Positions 53,231-61,718 of a stretch of 64,000 nucleotides of DNA are shown here, in pieces; position 1 is the stretch's first letter, and every line of letters begins with the position of its first letter. The stretch is from Arthrobacter sp. ERGS1:01 (GTDB taxonomy: Bacteria > Actinomycetota > Actinomycetes > Actinomycetales > Micrococcaceae). The notes under the pieces were generated by a model. It was not told where the DNA came from and searched no databases. It saw only the letters and a program-made list of their open reading frames with translations. Position numbers and translations under genes: made by a program. Location: contig NZ_CP012477.1 in assembly GCF_001281315.1 (NCBI RefSeq), forward strand, positions 186,001 through 250,000, read 5' to 3'.

Positions 53231-53538
53231 GCCTGTGGTTGTGGGTAATTATCGCGGCGGTCATCGCGTACCTGACAAAACTGTTGGGTTACCTGGTCCC
53301 GGCCAAGGTGCTCGCCAATCCGCGCATGTCACGCGTGGCCGGAACCCTGACCATCGGCCTGCTCGCGTCACTGACCGTGGTGAACGCGGCGGCGAGCGGG
53401 CACGCCGTCGTCCTCGATGCCCGGATGGGCGCGCTGGTGGCAGCGGCGGTTGCGCTGTGGTTCAAGGCGCCGTTCCTGGTGGTGGTGCTGGTGGGCGCTG
53501 CCGCTGCGGCGGGGCTGCGGCTACTGGGCTGGTCCTGA
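53227..53538 (+). CDS. azlD: AzlD-family small exporter subunit
   Basis: A 103-residue protein with three to four helices, the small partner of AzlC. It starts LWLWVIIAAVIAYLTKLLGYLVP and contains RVAGTLTIGLLASLTVVNA and VAAAVALWFKAPFLVVVLVGAAAAAGLRLLG, the AzlD pattern. The ATG overlaps the azlC stop, and its last 18 bp overlap the convergent DUF5684 gene. Confidence 0.86.
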   Translation: MSLWLWVIIAAVIAYLTKLLGYLVPAKVLANPRMSRVAGTLTIGLLASLTVVNAAASGHAVVLDARMGALVAAAVALWFKAPFLVVVLVGAAAAAGLRLLGWS

Positions 53539-54111
53539 GCCGGGCTGGTTGGGGTTAAGCGGGTCCTGGTGGACGCCAGGCTGACCGTGCTGCCGGGCGT
53601 ACCACTGGGCGTATTGCTGCTGTGCCTGCCATTGCGCATATTGCTGGGCCTGCCACTTTTGTTCGGGGCTCAGATAGGACGGGCCGCGGTACCGGGCGTC
53701 GCCGTAGGAGAGCATGGTGGCGAAGACCACGGGCACCAGGACCAGGCCGGCCGTGTAGGCGGCGTCCTTGCCGAAGGATCGGGCCACGTCGTAGTAGGTG
53801 CAGACGGTCCAGTAGATGCCGACGTACGGGATGAGCTGGAGCCAGAAGTGTGATTCCGGGCGGCCGGCGATCTTGACCAGGATCCACGTGTTGTAGAACG
53901 GCACGAAGGCCTTCCATTTCGCGTAGCCGGCCTTGTCGAAGACGCCCGCCCATGTGATGCCGGTGACCACGAACGCCACCGCGATGAACAGCATTTCGAA
54001 GGCGATCAAGGCAATGAAGAATGCCGCACTGACGGCCAGGTTGGGGCCGGAATCGTCGTAGTAGGAGGGGGTGGTGGCAACAAGTGCGGTGGCAAGCAGT
54101 GGGACGGGCAT
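53521..54111 (-). CDS. DUF5684-like membrane protein with Gln-rich tail
   Basis: A 196-residue protein with four hydrophobic segments; the third region reads WKAFVPFYNTWILVKIAGRP, a DUF5684/signal-peptidase-associated pattern. The C-terminal about 50 residues form a Gln/Tyr/Ala-rich tail (QQYAQWQAQQQYAQWYARQHG), which is low-complexity and probably disordered. TAGGGT lies exactly 6 nt before the ATG, suggesting leaderless translation. Its end overlaps azlD by 18 bp on the opposite strand. Function is unknown. Confidence 0.72.
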   Translation of the reverse strand: MPVPLLATALVATTPSYYDDSGPNLAVSAAFFIALIAFEMLFIAVAFVVTGITWAGVFDKAGYAKWKAFVPFYNTWILVKIAGRPESHFWLQLIPYVGIYWTVCTYYDVARSFGKDAAYTAGLVLVPVVFATMLSYGDARYRGPSYLSPEQKWQAQQYAQWQAQQQYAQWYARQHGQPGVHQDPLNPNQPGSGPAQ

Positions 54112-54244
54112 GGTTGAACCCTACAACTTCCAGGACCGGACCATTCCGCGCCGAACCCGCCGTGAGTTTTGCGCCAGACAGTGACCGGCGCAAAACCCGC
54201 CGCCGGTTGTACGCATAATGGAACACAACCTTAAGGAGAACCCC

Positions 54245-54577
54245 ATGATTGTGGCATTTTCAGTGGCACCCAGCGGCACCCCCACGTCCGATCCGGCGGG
54301 CACGGGCGACGACGCCTCCGTCCACACCGCCGTGGCCGCCGCCGTCAAGGTGGTCCGCGACTCCGGGCTGCCCAACCGCACCAGCTCCATGTTCACCGAG
54401 ATCGAGGGCGACTGGGACGAGGTCATGGATGTGGTCAAGCGCGCCACCGAGGCCGTGGGCCGTTACGGCTCCCGCGTGTCCCTGGTGCTCAAGGCGGACA
54501 TCCGCCCCGGCCACACGGGCGAGCTCACCGGCAAGGTGGAGCGGCTCGAAGGCGCACTGGGAACCCTCGCGGACTAG
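54245..54577 (+). CDS. MTH1187-family thiamine-binding protein
   Basis: A 110-residue protein of the DUF77/MTH1187 group, which forms a ferredoxin-like fold and binds thiamine or its precursors. It opens IVAFSVAPSGTP and includes MFTEIEGDWDEVMDVVKRATEAVGRYGSRVSLVLKADIRPG, the diagnostic stretch. ATG 54245 follows AAGGAG at 6 nt; a start nine codons upstream is not family-like. It stands alone, with the frameshifted methyltransferase downstream. Confidence 0.83.
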   Translation: MIVAFSVAPSGTPTSDPAGTGDDASVHTAVAAAVKVVRDSGLPNRTSSMFTEIEGDWDEVMDVVKRATEAVGRYGSRVSLVLKADIRPGHTGELTGKVERLEGALGTLAD

Positions 54578-54669
54578 CCCTTTTCCCGCACGCCGGGCAG
54601 GCCTACCGCCTAGTCGCCCTCCCCAAACTCGCTTCGCTCGCTCGGGGCCCCTGGCGCTAGGCTTAGGCC

Positions 54670-55339
54670 ATGGTTGAGCATCGGAGCAAGCCCGGCTGGG
54701 TCGGCGTGGAAAAGTACTTGTCCGAAACACTCGTGCAGGGCGGCGCCGGCATGGACGCCGTCATCGACAGCATTGACGCCGCCGGCATGCCCCGGATCGA
54801 GGTGGCGCCCACGGCCGGCAAGCTGCTCATGCTGCTCCGCCCGCATCCAGGGCGCCCGGCGGGTGCTGGAAATCGGCACCCTGGCGGGATTCAGCACCAT
54901 CTGGCTGGCCCGCGGCCTGCCCGACGACGGCCACGTCACCACCTGTGAATTCCTGCCCGAACACGCCGCCGTCGCCCGGAAGAACATCGATGCCGCGGGC
55001 ATGGGCGCCAAGGTTGATATCCGGGTAGGTCCGGCCCTGGACACCCTGCCCACACTGCTGGGCGGCGAGCCGTACGACTTCGTGTTCATCGACGCGGACA
55101 AGGGCAACGACACGAACTACCTGAAGTGGGCGCTGAAACTGACCCGCCCCGGCAGCGTGATAGTGCTGGACAACGTGATTTGGGAGGGCGCCATCCTGGA
55201 CCCGGGTGACGACCCCGACGCAGCCGCCATCCGCGCCGCACTCGACTTCATGGGCGCCAGCGATTCCCTGGACGCCACGGCCATCCAAACCGCCGGCTCC
55301 AAGGGCTGGGACGGCTTCGCCATTGCCGTGGTGAAGTAG
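54670..55339 (+). pseudogene. O-methyltransferase family 3, interrupted by a +1 frameshift
   Basis: The protein would be a SAM-dependent O-methyltransferase of about 222 residues. Frame 1 gives EKYLSETLVQGGAGMDAV...KLLMLL from 54670. The family continues in frame 2 as ARIQGARRVLEIGTLAGFST, FVFIDADKGNDTNY and GSVIVLDNVIWEG to the stop at 55339. The two halves join at 54837-54838, where one extra C in CTGCTCCGCC breaks the frame. Either the gene is dead or this is a sequencing or assembly error; programmed frameshifting is unlikely as no known slip motif is seen. TAGGCT sits exactly 6 nt before the ATG. Confidence 0.8.
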
Positions 55340-55360
55340 CCCCTGCACTACGCTGATTGA

Positions 55361-55861
55361 ATGAGGATCTCGCTGCGCCCCGCCACCGTTGACGACGCCG
55401 AAGCCGTTGCGCACCTGCACCTGCGGTGCCATGAGGAGGCGTACGGCCGGCACCTGCCGCCGGAATTCTTTATCGAGCGCCGGGCCAGCCTGCCCGCGCG
55501 CATGGAGAGCATGCGCGAAGCCATTGCCAAGGGGCATGTGCCCACGCTCGCGTACGACGACGACGGCCTGCTGGGCATCGCCAACGCGGGTCCGGCGCGC
55601 GACGACGACGCCCCCGCGGAGGTTGAACTGTTCATGATCTACACGCTGGAACGCGCCTACGGCAGCGGGGCCGGGCAGATGCTGCTCGACGCGGCCATCG
55701 GCACACAGGCAGCCTTCCTCTGGGTGCTGGAGGACAACCCCCGCGCCCAGGCGTTTTACGCGAAGAACGGCTTTGCCTTCGACGGCACCCGCAAGCTGCT
55801 GCCCGAAAGCTGGCACAGCCTGCCCGAGGTCCGCATGGTCCGTTCCGCAGTGGCCGGCTGA
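55361..55861 (+). CDS. GNAT-family N-acetyltransferase
   Basis: A 166-residue GNAT domain. The N-terminus is ISLRPATVDDAEAVAHLHLRCHEEAYG. The CoA loop is LERAYGSGAGQMLLDAAI, where RAYGSG replaces the usual RxxGxG. The family C-terminus is WVLEDNPRAQAFYAKNGFAFDG. TACGCT lies exactly 6 nt before the ATG (leaderless pattern). The gene shares one base with the next gene (TGATG), so the pair is co-transcribed. The substrate is unknown. Confidence 0.85.
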   Translation: MRISLRPATVDDAEAVAHLHLRCHEEAYGRHLPPEFFIERRASLPARMESMREAIAKGHVPTLAYDDDGLLGIANAGPARDDDAPAEVELFMIYTLERAYGSGAGQMLLDAAIGTQAAFLWVLEDNPRAQAFYAKNGFAFDGTRKLLPESWHSLPEVRMVRSAVAG

Positions 55862-56718
55862 TGGGCCGCCAACGCGCACCAAAGAACGCCGTGGCGGAGC
55901 CCGAGCCCGGTACGGGCGGCCCTGTTGCCGGGAAATACACCACAGATACGGGCACTGCCGAGCTGGTGCCCGACGGCGACAACCCCAACGGCTGGCTGCT
56001 GCTGCTCAACGGCGTGCAAAGTTCACATGTGGACCTGGCCGACCCGCTGCGCCTGGACTTTGAGTACATGCGCTGGATCATGGCCCTGGTGGCCGACCGA
56101 TGGGGCGCCTCGGAGAAGCTGCGCACCCTGAGCCTGGGCGGCGCCGCCTGTTCCATGCCCCGGTATCTGGTGGCCGCGTACCCCAACTCACGCAACGTCG
56201 TCGTCGAGATCGACGGCGCGCTCGCGGGCCTGGTCCGCGACTGGTTTGACCTGCCGCGGGCGCCGCTGCTGAAGATCAGGGTCGGCGAGGCCCGCCAGGT
56301 CACCGAATCCCTGACCGAATCCAGCCGCGAGCTGATCATCCGCGACGTGTTCGCCGGGTCCAAGACCCCGCACGCGCTGACCACGGCCGAGTTCACGGCC
56401 GCGGCCAAGAACGTGCTGGTGCCGGGTGGCGTCTACGTGGTCAACTGCGGCGACTCGCCGGCCCTGGCCGTGGCGCGCCGCGAAGCCGCCACGATCGCCG
56501 CGGCGTTCGTGCACACCGTGATCATCGCCGATCCGCCCATGCTCAAGGGCCGCCGTTCTGGCAATGTCATCATCGCCGGCAGCGACGCGCCGCTGGGCGA
56601 CGGCGCGGGCCTGCCCCGGGCGCTGCTCGGCGGCGCCATGCCGGCCCAGCTGTGGGACGACGAGAAGGTTCGCCAATTCGGCCAAAGCGCCGTGGTCCTC
56701 AGCGACGAGGATCGGTGA
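55861..56718 (+). CDS. spermidine-synthase-like SAM methyltransferase fold protein
   Basis: A 285-residue protein with a Rossmann-like core. LSLGGAACSMPRYLVAAYPNSRNVVVEIDGAL (about 83-115) is the SAM-binding loop and acidic residue, and ELIIRDVFAGSKTPHAL is motif IV. GGVYVVNCGDSP and the C-terminal region match the spermidine synthase-like group of actinobacteria (spermine/spermidine synthase domain without a clear substrate). It begins inside the stop codon of the acetyltransferase. It may methylate or transfer aminopropyl groups; which is not decidable here. Confidence 0.72.
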   Translation: MGRQRAPKNAVAEPEPGTGGPVAGKYTTDTGTAELVPDGDNPNGWLLLLNGVQSSHVDLADPLRLDFEYMRWIMALVADRWGASEKLRTLSLGGAACSMPRYLVAAYPNSRNVVVEIDGALAGLVRDWFDLPRAPLLKIRVGEARQVTESLTESSRELIIRDVFAGSKTPHALTTAEFTAAAKNVLVPGGVYVVNCGDSPALAVARREAATIAAAFVHTVIIADPPMLKGRRSGNVIIAGSDAPLGDGAGLPRALLGGAMPAQLWDDEKVRQFGQSAVVLSDEDR

Positions 56719-56730
56719 CTGACGCCCGCT

Positions 56731-56807
56731 GGTCGAGCTTGTCGAGACCCGGTTGTCGAGCCATGCCTGTGATCGAGCCATCCCGGTGATCGAGCTTGTC
56801 GAGATCG
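56731..56807. repeat. type B dispersed repeat, second locus
   Basis: Copies of GGTCGAGCTTGTCGAGACC and its partners GTGATCGAGC-TTGTCGAGATC lie between convergent genes (56718 and 56824). Some copies differ by one or two bases. Confidence 0.75.
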
Positions 56808-56823
56808 CCCTGACTGATTCGCG

Positions 56824-57318
56824 CTACTGGCCCAGCTCGCGCTGATACCAAGAACCTTGCTTGCCGCCGATGCTGGCCGGGTCGGCCGGACCTGTCGGGA
56901 CGAATCCGGCGTTGAGCAGGACCTTTTGGGACGCGAGATTCCCGGCGGAGGCGGCCGCCGTGAGCGTGTGGACCCCATGCCGCGAGGGCGCAAACCGGCA
57001 GACTTCCAGAACGGCGGCGGTCGCCAGGCCACGGCCGGCGGCCTCCTGCGCGACCCGGTAACCCAACTCTGCAACGCCGTTGTCGACGAAGATCAGGTTG
57101 AACCGGCCCAAGACGCTGCCGTCCCCATCGACGAGTACGTAGAAAACGCCGGCTCCGGCCTCCTGTTCGGCCAGCAACGCCGCATGCCGCTGGGCGAACT
57201 GTTCGAAGTAGTCATCGCCCCGGTCGGAGATCGAGGCCGCGAAATAGTCGCGGTTCGCCAGCTCAAAGGCCAGCACCGCCGTGGCATGATCCATACGTAG
57301 GCGCTGCAACTCGGGCAT
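56824..57318 (-). CDS. RimJ/RimL-type GNAT acetyltransferase
   Basis: A 164-residue acetyltransferase. It begins LQRLRMDHATAVLAFELANRDYF. The CoA-binding motif is VAQEAAGRGLATAAVLEVC and the C-terminal strand is LTAAASAGNLASQKVLLNAGFV, typical of RimJ/RimL ribosomal-protein or small-molecule acetylases. TAGGAT lies exactly 6 nt before the ATG at 57318, suggesting leaderless translation. Both ends of the gene abut type B repeats. Confidence 0.85.
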   Translation of the reverse strand: MPELQRLRMDHATAVLAFELANRDYFAASISDRGDDYFEQFAQRHAALLAEQEAGAGVFYVLVDGDGSVLGRFNLIFVDNGVAELGYRVAQEAAGRGLATAAVLEVCRFAPSRHGVHTLTAAASAGNLASQKVLLNAGFVPTGPADPASIGGKQGSWYQRELGQ

Positions 57319-57336
57319 TTTTCGATCCTACCCACA

Positions 57337-57435
57337 GGTCGAGACCGGTGATTGAGCCTGTCGAAATCTGCCTGTCGAAATCAGCCCGTCGAAATCAGTG
57401 GGCCGTGGTCTCGACAGGCTCGACGGCCGGTACTT
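57337..57435. repeat. type B dispersed repeat, third locus, running into a coding end
   Basis: Copies of GAGCCTGTCGAAATC are followed by the reverse copy GGTCTCGACAGGCTCGACGG. The repeat overlaps the last about 14 codons of the permease at 57395-58852 and supplies its stop codon. Confidence 0.75.
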
Positions 57436-58852
57436 GCGACCCAACTACAGCGGCCGGTGCCGATTCGTCCACAAGGACGGCTCGGCGTCGTCCGTCACCG
57501 CGCACCCAGAGCCGGAACGCGGCGGCCAGCAGCACGAGCCAGGCGCCGCCCACCCATAGGGCCACGCGGGTGTCCGGGTAAAGGCCCAGCAGCACGATCA
57601 CCCCGGCCATGAACAGGGCCGTCGCGGCGGAGGCGGCGGGCCACAGGGGGACCGGGAACGCCGAAGGGGCCAGCTTGTCGCGGGAGATTTCGCGCTTCAT
57701 GGCGATGTGCGAGGCCAGGATCATGATCCACACCCAGACCGTGGCAAACGTGGCAATCGAGGCGATCACCAGGAACACGTCCTCCGGGATCACGGCGTTG
57801 AGCAGCACGCCCACCAGCAGCACGCCCGTCATCATGACCACCGTCATCCACGGCACGCCCGCGCGGGAAATCCGGCCAAACGCGGCCGGGGCATGGCCCT
57901 GCCGGGACAGCCCGAACAAGATGCGGCCGGCACCGAAAATGTCGCTGTTCACGGCCGACAGCGCCGCCGTGATGACCACGGCGTTGAGGATGTGCCCGGC
58001 CGCCGGGATGCCCAGCGAGGAGAAGATCTGCACGAACGGGCTGGTCTCACCGTTGATTTGGTTCCACGGGAAAAGGCTCATCAGCACCCCGATCGTGAGC
58101 ACATAGAACAGCAGCACCCGCACGGGCACGGTGTTCACGGCCGCCGGGATAGACTTGGCCGGGTTCGCGGCCTCGCCCGCCGTCACCCCGATGGTCTCGA
58201 TCCCGCCAAAGGCAAACATGACGACGGCGAACGCGGCCAGCAGCCCGCCCCAGCCGTTGGGCAGGAATCCGCCGTGGGCCACCAGGTTGCCTACACTCGG
58301 TGCGGCCGCCGCGGCATCGACGTGGAAGCCAAAGACGATGATGGCCACGCCGCCGGCGATCATCGCGATGATGGCCGCCACCTTGATCAGCGAGAACCAG
58401 AACTCAAGCTCGCCAAACACCTTCACGCTGAACAGGTTGATGGCGGCCAGGAAGAAGATGATCGCCAGCACCCAGATCCAGCGGGGCACGTCGGGGAACC
58501 AGAAACCCATGTAAATGCTGAATGCGGTGACGTCGGCGATCGCCACGATCGCCATTTCAAAAACATACGTCCAGCCCGTGACGAAGCCGGCAAACGGACC
58601 CAGGTAGCGGCTGGCGTACTGGCCAAACGATCCCGACACGGGGTGGCGCACGGCCAGCTCGCCCAGGGCCCGCATCACCATGAACACGGCCGCACCGGCA
58701 ACGATGTACGCCAACAGCACGGCGGGGCCGGCCTTTTGGATGGCGTCGGCGGAGCCGTAAAACAAGCCGGTTCCAATGGCCGAGCCCAATGCCATGAAGC
58801 GGATGTGGCGGGCGTTCAAGCCGCGGGAGAGCGGGCTTCCCAGGGTGTTCAT
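57395..58852 (-). CDS. APC-family amino-acid permease
   Basis: A 485-residue, 12-helix permease of the AAT group. The N-terminus is [27 protein letters not shown], with the unwound helix-1 GSAIGTG. It continues with [16 protein letters not shown] and [23 protein letters not shown]. It is divergent from the IclR gene and close to hutH, so histidine is a likely cargo, but the family also carries proline and aromatic amino acids. ATG 58852 has AGAAGG 8 nt upstream. Its C-terminal residues [10 protein letters not shown] are encoded by a type B repeat. Confidence 0.87.
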   Translation of the reverse strand: MNTLGSPLSRGLNARHIRFMALGSAIGTGLFYGSADAIQKAGPAVLLAYIVAGAAVFMVMRALGELAVRHPVSGSFGQYASRYLGPFAGFVTGWTYVFEMAIVAIADVTAFSIYMGFWFPDVPRWIWVLAIIFFLAAINLFSVKVFGELEFWFSLIKVAAIIAMIAGGVAIIVFGFHVDAAAAAPSVGNLVAHGGFLPNGWGGLLAAFAVVMFAFGGIETIGVTAGEAANPAKSIPAAVNTVPVRVLLFYVLTIGVLMSLFPWNQINGETSPFVQIFSSLGIPAAGHILNAVVITAALSAVNSDIFGAGRILFGLSRQGHAPAAFGRISRAGVPWMTVVMMTGVLLVGVLLNAVIPEDVFLVIASIATFATVWVWIMILASHIAMKREISRDKLAPSAFPVPLWPAASAATALFMAGVIVLLGLYPDTRVALWVGGAWLVLLAAAFRLWVRGDGRRRAVLVDESAPAAVVGSQVPAVEPVETTAH

Positions 58853-58984
58853 GCGTGAGCCTTCTAACATCGCGGCGCCCGGACATCGCGGAGAGGTGGG
58901 TCACCTCGGGGCAAAAATAGTGCCGGGCGTCACGGAAAAGTGGTGATTTTGCCTCCGAAAATCCCCTAAATCTGGGATTTCAGA

Positions 58985-59005
58985 CGCCAATATTCTATAT
59001 TGGCG
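58985..59005. promoter_or_regulatory. candidate operator between permease and IclR gene
   Basis: A perfect 9-bp inverted repeat CGCCAATAT-TCT-ATATTGGCG lies in the AT-rich divergent gap. It is the obvious site for the IclR protein or another dimeric regulator. Confidence 0.6.
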
Positions 59006-59074
59006 GAAGGGGGTTGGCTATTTCGGTAACCGTTGAGGCTGCAGTCACTAGGCCGGTCACCAAACGAGGGAGCA

Positions 59075-59869
59075 ATGGCAAACATGGAGCGGACCCCGTC
59101 CAAGGTTCCCGCGGCGGACAACACGCTGCGCATCCTGAAATTGCTGTCCTCAAAACGCGGACCGCTGGCTGCGTCCACCATCGCCACCACGCTCGGATTG
59201 CCGCGCTCCAGCGTCTACCACCTGCTGGGCGTCATGGAGCAGAGCGGCTTCGTCATGCACCTGCACGAGGAGCAGCGCTACGGGCTCGGCATTGCCGCCT
59301 TTGAACTCAGCAGCGCCTACTCCCGCCAGGAACCGTTGTCCCGGCTTGGCCGCCCGTTGTTGGAGGCGCTGGTCGACAAGATCGGCGAAAGCGCGCACCT
59401 CGCCGTGCTGCACGGACGCGATGTGCTGTACATCGTGGAGGAGCGGGCCAAGCACCGGCCGTCCCTGGTGACCGACGTCGGCGTCCGGCTGCCCAGCCAC
59501 CTCACCGCCAGCGGCCGCGCCATCCTGGCGGCCCTGCCCAAATCCCAGGTGCGGGCGCTCTACCCCAACGCGGCGGCGTTCAGCTCGCGCACCGAGGTGC
59601 CGGACCCGATCGGCAAGTACTCCACGCTTTCCGCGCACCTGGACCAGGTGCGCCAGCGCGGCTACTCCACTGAGCACGGCGAGGTCACCGACGGATTCGG
59701 CTCCGTGGCAGCCGCCGTCACCGACCACCTTGGCTGGCCCGTCGCCGCGGTGGCCGTGACGTTCCTCGAGGAAAAAGTGCCGGTATCCGAATGGCCGGCC
59801 CTCGCCGAACGCGTCACCAAGGTGGCCGGCGAACTGTCCACGCGGATTTACGGCCGCCGCGACGCGTAG
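59075..59869 (+). CDS. IclR-family transcriptional regulator (probable hut regulator)
   Basis: A 264-residue regulator. The N-terminal winged helix (about 12-70) is NTLRILKLLSSKRGPLAASTIATTLGLPRSSVYHLL. The ligand domain contains GESAHLAVLHGRDVLYIVE and HLTASGRAILAALP, the IclR effector pocket. ATG 59075 is chosen; ATG 59084 is an alternative with better spacing to GGGAG. Its position between a divergent permease and hutH suggests control of histidine uptake and breakdown. The palindromes at 58985-59005 and 59941-59960 are candidate sites. Confidence 0.87.
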   Translation: MANMERTPSKVPAADNTLRILKLLSSKRGPLAASTIATTLGLPRSSVYHLLGVMEQSGFVMHLHEEQRYGLGIAAFELSSAYSRQEPLSRLGRPLLEALVDKIGESAHLAVLHGRDVLYIVEERAKHRPSLVTDVGVRLPSHLTASGRAILAALPKSQVRALYPNAAAFSSRTEVPDPIGKYSTLSAHLDQVRQRGYSTEHGEVTDGFGSVAAAVTDHLGWPVAAVAVTFLEEKVPVSEWPALAERVTKVAGELSTRIYGRRDA

Positions 59870-59940
59870 CCCCGGGGTCGGTTTCGACCCACCCGGGCAC
59901 TGTCTGAAATCCCGGATACCCGGACCGTGAAGCGGCAGAT

Positions 59941-59960
59941 TTCCGCGTGAAAAAGCGGAA
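59941..59960. promoter_or_regulatory. candidate operator upstream of hutH
   Basis: TTCCGC-N8-GCGGAA lies 40 bp before the hutH ATG. Such TTCC...GGAA dyads are common IclR-family sites. Its core differs from the palindrome at 58985, so the two may serve different proteins. Confidence 0.45.
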
Positions 59961-59999
59961 TAGTGGCTAGCAAGCCCTCCCGCACACAAAGGAAATGCC

Positions 60000-61553
60000 A
60001 TGACCACAGTCGTTCTCTCCCACTCCGGCGTCACCCCCGAGGACGTCATCGCCGTCGCCCGCCACGATGCAAAGGTGACCATCAGCGCGGAGGCGCTGGC
60101 CGGCGTCGAACGGGTCAGGGCGCACATCGACGAGCTGGCGCACTCGGAGACCCCGGCGTACGGCATCTCCACCGGCTTTGGGGCACTGGCCAACCGCCAC
60201 ATCCCCACGGACATGCGCACGCAGTTGCAAAAGTCGCTGATCCGCAGCCATTCCGCCGGCATGGGCCCCGCCGTGGAGCGCGAGGTGGTGCGCGCGCTGA
60301 TGTTCCTGCGCGCCAAGACCCTCGCCAGCGGTCGCACCGGCGTGCGCCCCGTGGTGGTGCAGACCATGGTGGACGTGCTCAACGCCGGCATCACCCCGGT
60401 AGTGCGCGAATTCGGCTCGCTGGGCTGCTCCGGCGACCTCGCCCCGCTGTCCCACTGCGCCCTGGTGCTCATGGGCGAAGGCGAAGCGGCGGGCCCGGAC
60501 GGCGTGGTCCGTCCCGTTCCCGAACTGCTCGCCGAGGCCGGCATCACGCAGATCGAGCTCGCTGAAAAGGAAGGCCTGGCGCTGGTCAACGGCACCGACG
60601 GCATGCTCGGGATGCTGCTCATGGCCATCGCCGACCTGCGCCTTTTGCTGACGACGGCGGACATCACCGCCGCGCTGAGCGTCGAGGGCCTGCTGGGCAC
60701 CGACCAGGTGTTCCTGCCCGAACTGCATATGGAGCTGCGCCCGCACCCCGGCCAGGCCGCCAGCGCCGACAACATGCTGCGCGTGCTGGCCAACTCGCCC
60801 ATCGTGGCCTCGCACCGGGTGGGCGATTCCCGCGTCCAGGATGCCTATTCGCTGCGCTGCGCCCCCCAGGTGGCAGGCGCCGCCCGCGACACCGTGGACC
60901 ACGCGCTCATGGTGGCCACGCGTGAGCTTGCCGCCTCGATCGATAATCCCGTGGTGCTGCCCGACGGCCGGGTGTCCTCCAACGGCAACTTCCACGGCGC
61001 CCCTGTGGCCTATGTTTTGGACTTCCTGGCCATTGTTGCGGCCGACGTCGCCTCCATCGCCGAGCGCCGCACCGACAGGATGCTGGACCCCGCCCGCAGC
61101 CACGGCCTGCCCGCCTTCCTGGCCGGCGACCCCGGCGTCGACTCGGGCCTCATGATCGCCCAGTACACGCAGGCCGGGCTCGTCTCCGATTCCAAGCGCC
61201 TGGCCGTCCCGGCATCCGTGGACTCGATCCCCAGCTCCGCCATGCAGGAGGACCACGTGTCCATGGGCTGGCATGCGGCCCGCAAGCTCCGCCGCTCCGT
61301 GGAGAACCTGCGCCGCGTCCTCGCCATCGAGCTCGTCACGGCCACCCGCGCCATCGACATGCGCACCGACATGTCCGACGGCGAACTGGTCCCCGGCCCT
61401 GCCGGCGCGGCCGTGCTTGAGGTGCTGCGGGCCACCGTGCAGGGTCCGGGCAGCGACCGTTTCCTGTCCCCTGAACTGGAAGAGGCCGACCGCCTGGTGG
61501 GCTCCGGTGCCATCCGCGCCGCCGCCGAAAAGGCCACCGGCCGGCTCAACTAG
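60000..61553 (+). CDS. hutH: histidine ammonia-lyase
   Basis: Converts histidine to urocanate and ammonia with a self-made MIO group. In the 517-residue protein the MIO tripeptide region reads GSLGCSGDLAPLSH, where Cys143-Ser144-Gly145 replaces the usual Ala-Ser-Gly. Other landmarks are YGISTGFGALANRHI (Tyr lid), NGTDGMLGML and the late QEDHVSMGWHAARKL. ATG 60000 follows AAGGA. The later hut genes (hutU, hutI, hutG) are not in this window. A hairpin terminator follows at 61563. Confidence 0.95.
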   Translation: MTTVVLSHSGVTPEDVIAVARHDAKVTISAEALAGVERVRAHIDELAHSETPAYGISTGFGALANRHIPTDMRTQLQKSLIRSHSAGMGPAVEREVVRALMFLRAKTLASGRTGVRPVVVQTMVDVLNAGITPVVREFGSLGCSGDLAPLSHCALVLMGEGEAAGPDGVVRPVPELLAEAGITQIELAEKEGLALVNGTDGMLGMLLMAIADLRLLLTTADITAALSVEGLLGTDQVFLPELHMELRPHPGQAASADNMLRVLANSPIVASHRVGDSRVQDAYSLRCAPQVAGAARDTVDHALMVATRELAASIDNPVVLPDGRVSSNGNFHGAPVAYVLDFLAIVAADVASIAERRTDRMLDPARSHGLPAFLAGDPGVDSGLMIAQYTQAGLVSDSKRLAVPASVDSIPSSAMQEDHVSMGWHAARKLRRSVENLRRVLAIELVTATRAIDMRTDMSDGELVPGPAGAAVLEVLRATVQGPGSDRFLSPELEEADRLVGSGAIRAAAEKATGRLN

Positions 61554-61562
61554 GCCTCACCG

Positions 61563-61604
61563 GGGCCCCAAGCAAAGCCGCCGGCGCGTCTTCGCTTGGG
61601 GCCC
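61563..61604 (+). terminator. terminator after hutH
   Basis: GGGCCCCAAGC (61563-61573) pairs perfectly with GCTTGGGGCCC (61594-61604), 10 nt past the hutH stop. There is no T-run. Confidence 0.65.
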
Positions 61605-61682
61605 TGCGCGGGTGTGGGTCCGGTCCCGCCCTCCCATCGGCCGGCTCCAGCGCGTGCTGACTGGGCCGGGACGGGTGCGATT

Positions 61683-61696
61683 TATGCGCATAGACT
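61683..61696 (+). promoter_or_regulatory. lacI-type promoter with overlapping operator
   Basis: The perfect palindrome TATGCGCATA (61683-61692) overlaps a -10-like TAGACT (61691-61696) before the LacI-family gene. The same core recurs at 62867 and 62898, pointing to autoregulation. Confidence 0.65.
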
Positions 61697-61718
61697 GTTG
61701 TCCTGACGAGGAGGCGTG

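Noticed and set aside
54834..54841. Programmed +1 frameshift in the methyltransferase
   Set aside because: No stop codon, slippery heptamer or stimulatory structure at the junction, and methyltransferases of this family are not known to use one.
54670..54948. A separate 92-residue gene at the start of the O-methyltransferase
   Set aside because: Its last third has no family similarity, while the other frame continues the methyltransferase exactly. It is the first part of a frameshifted gene.
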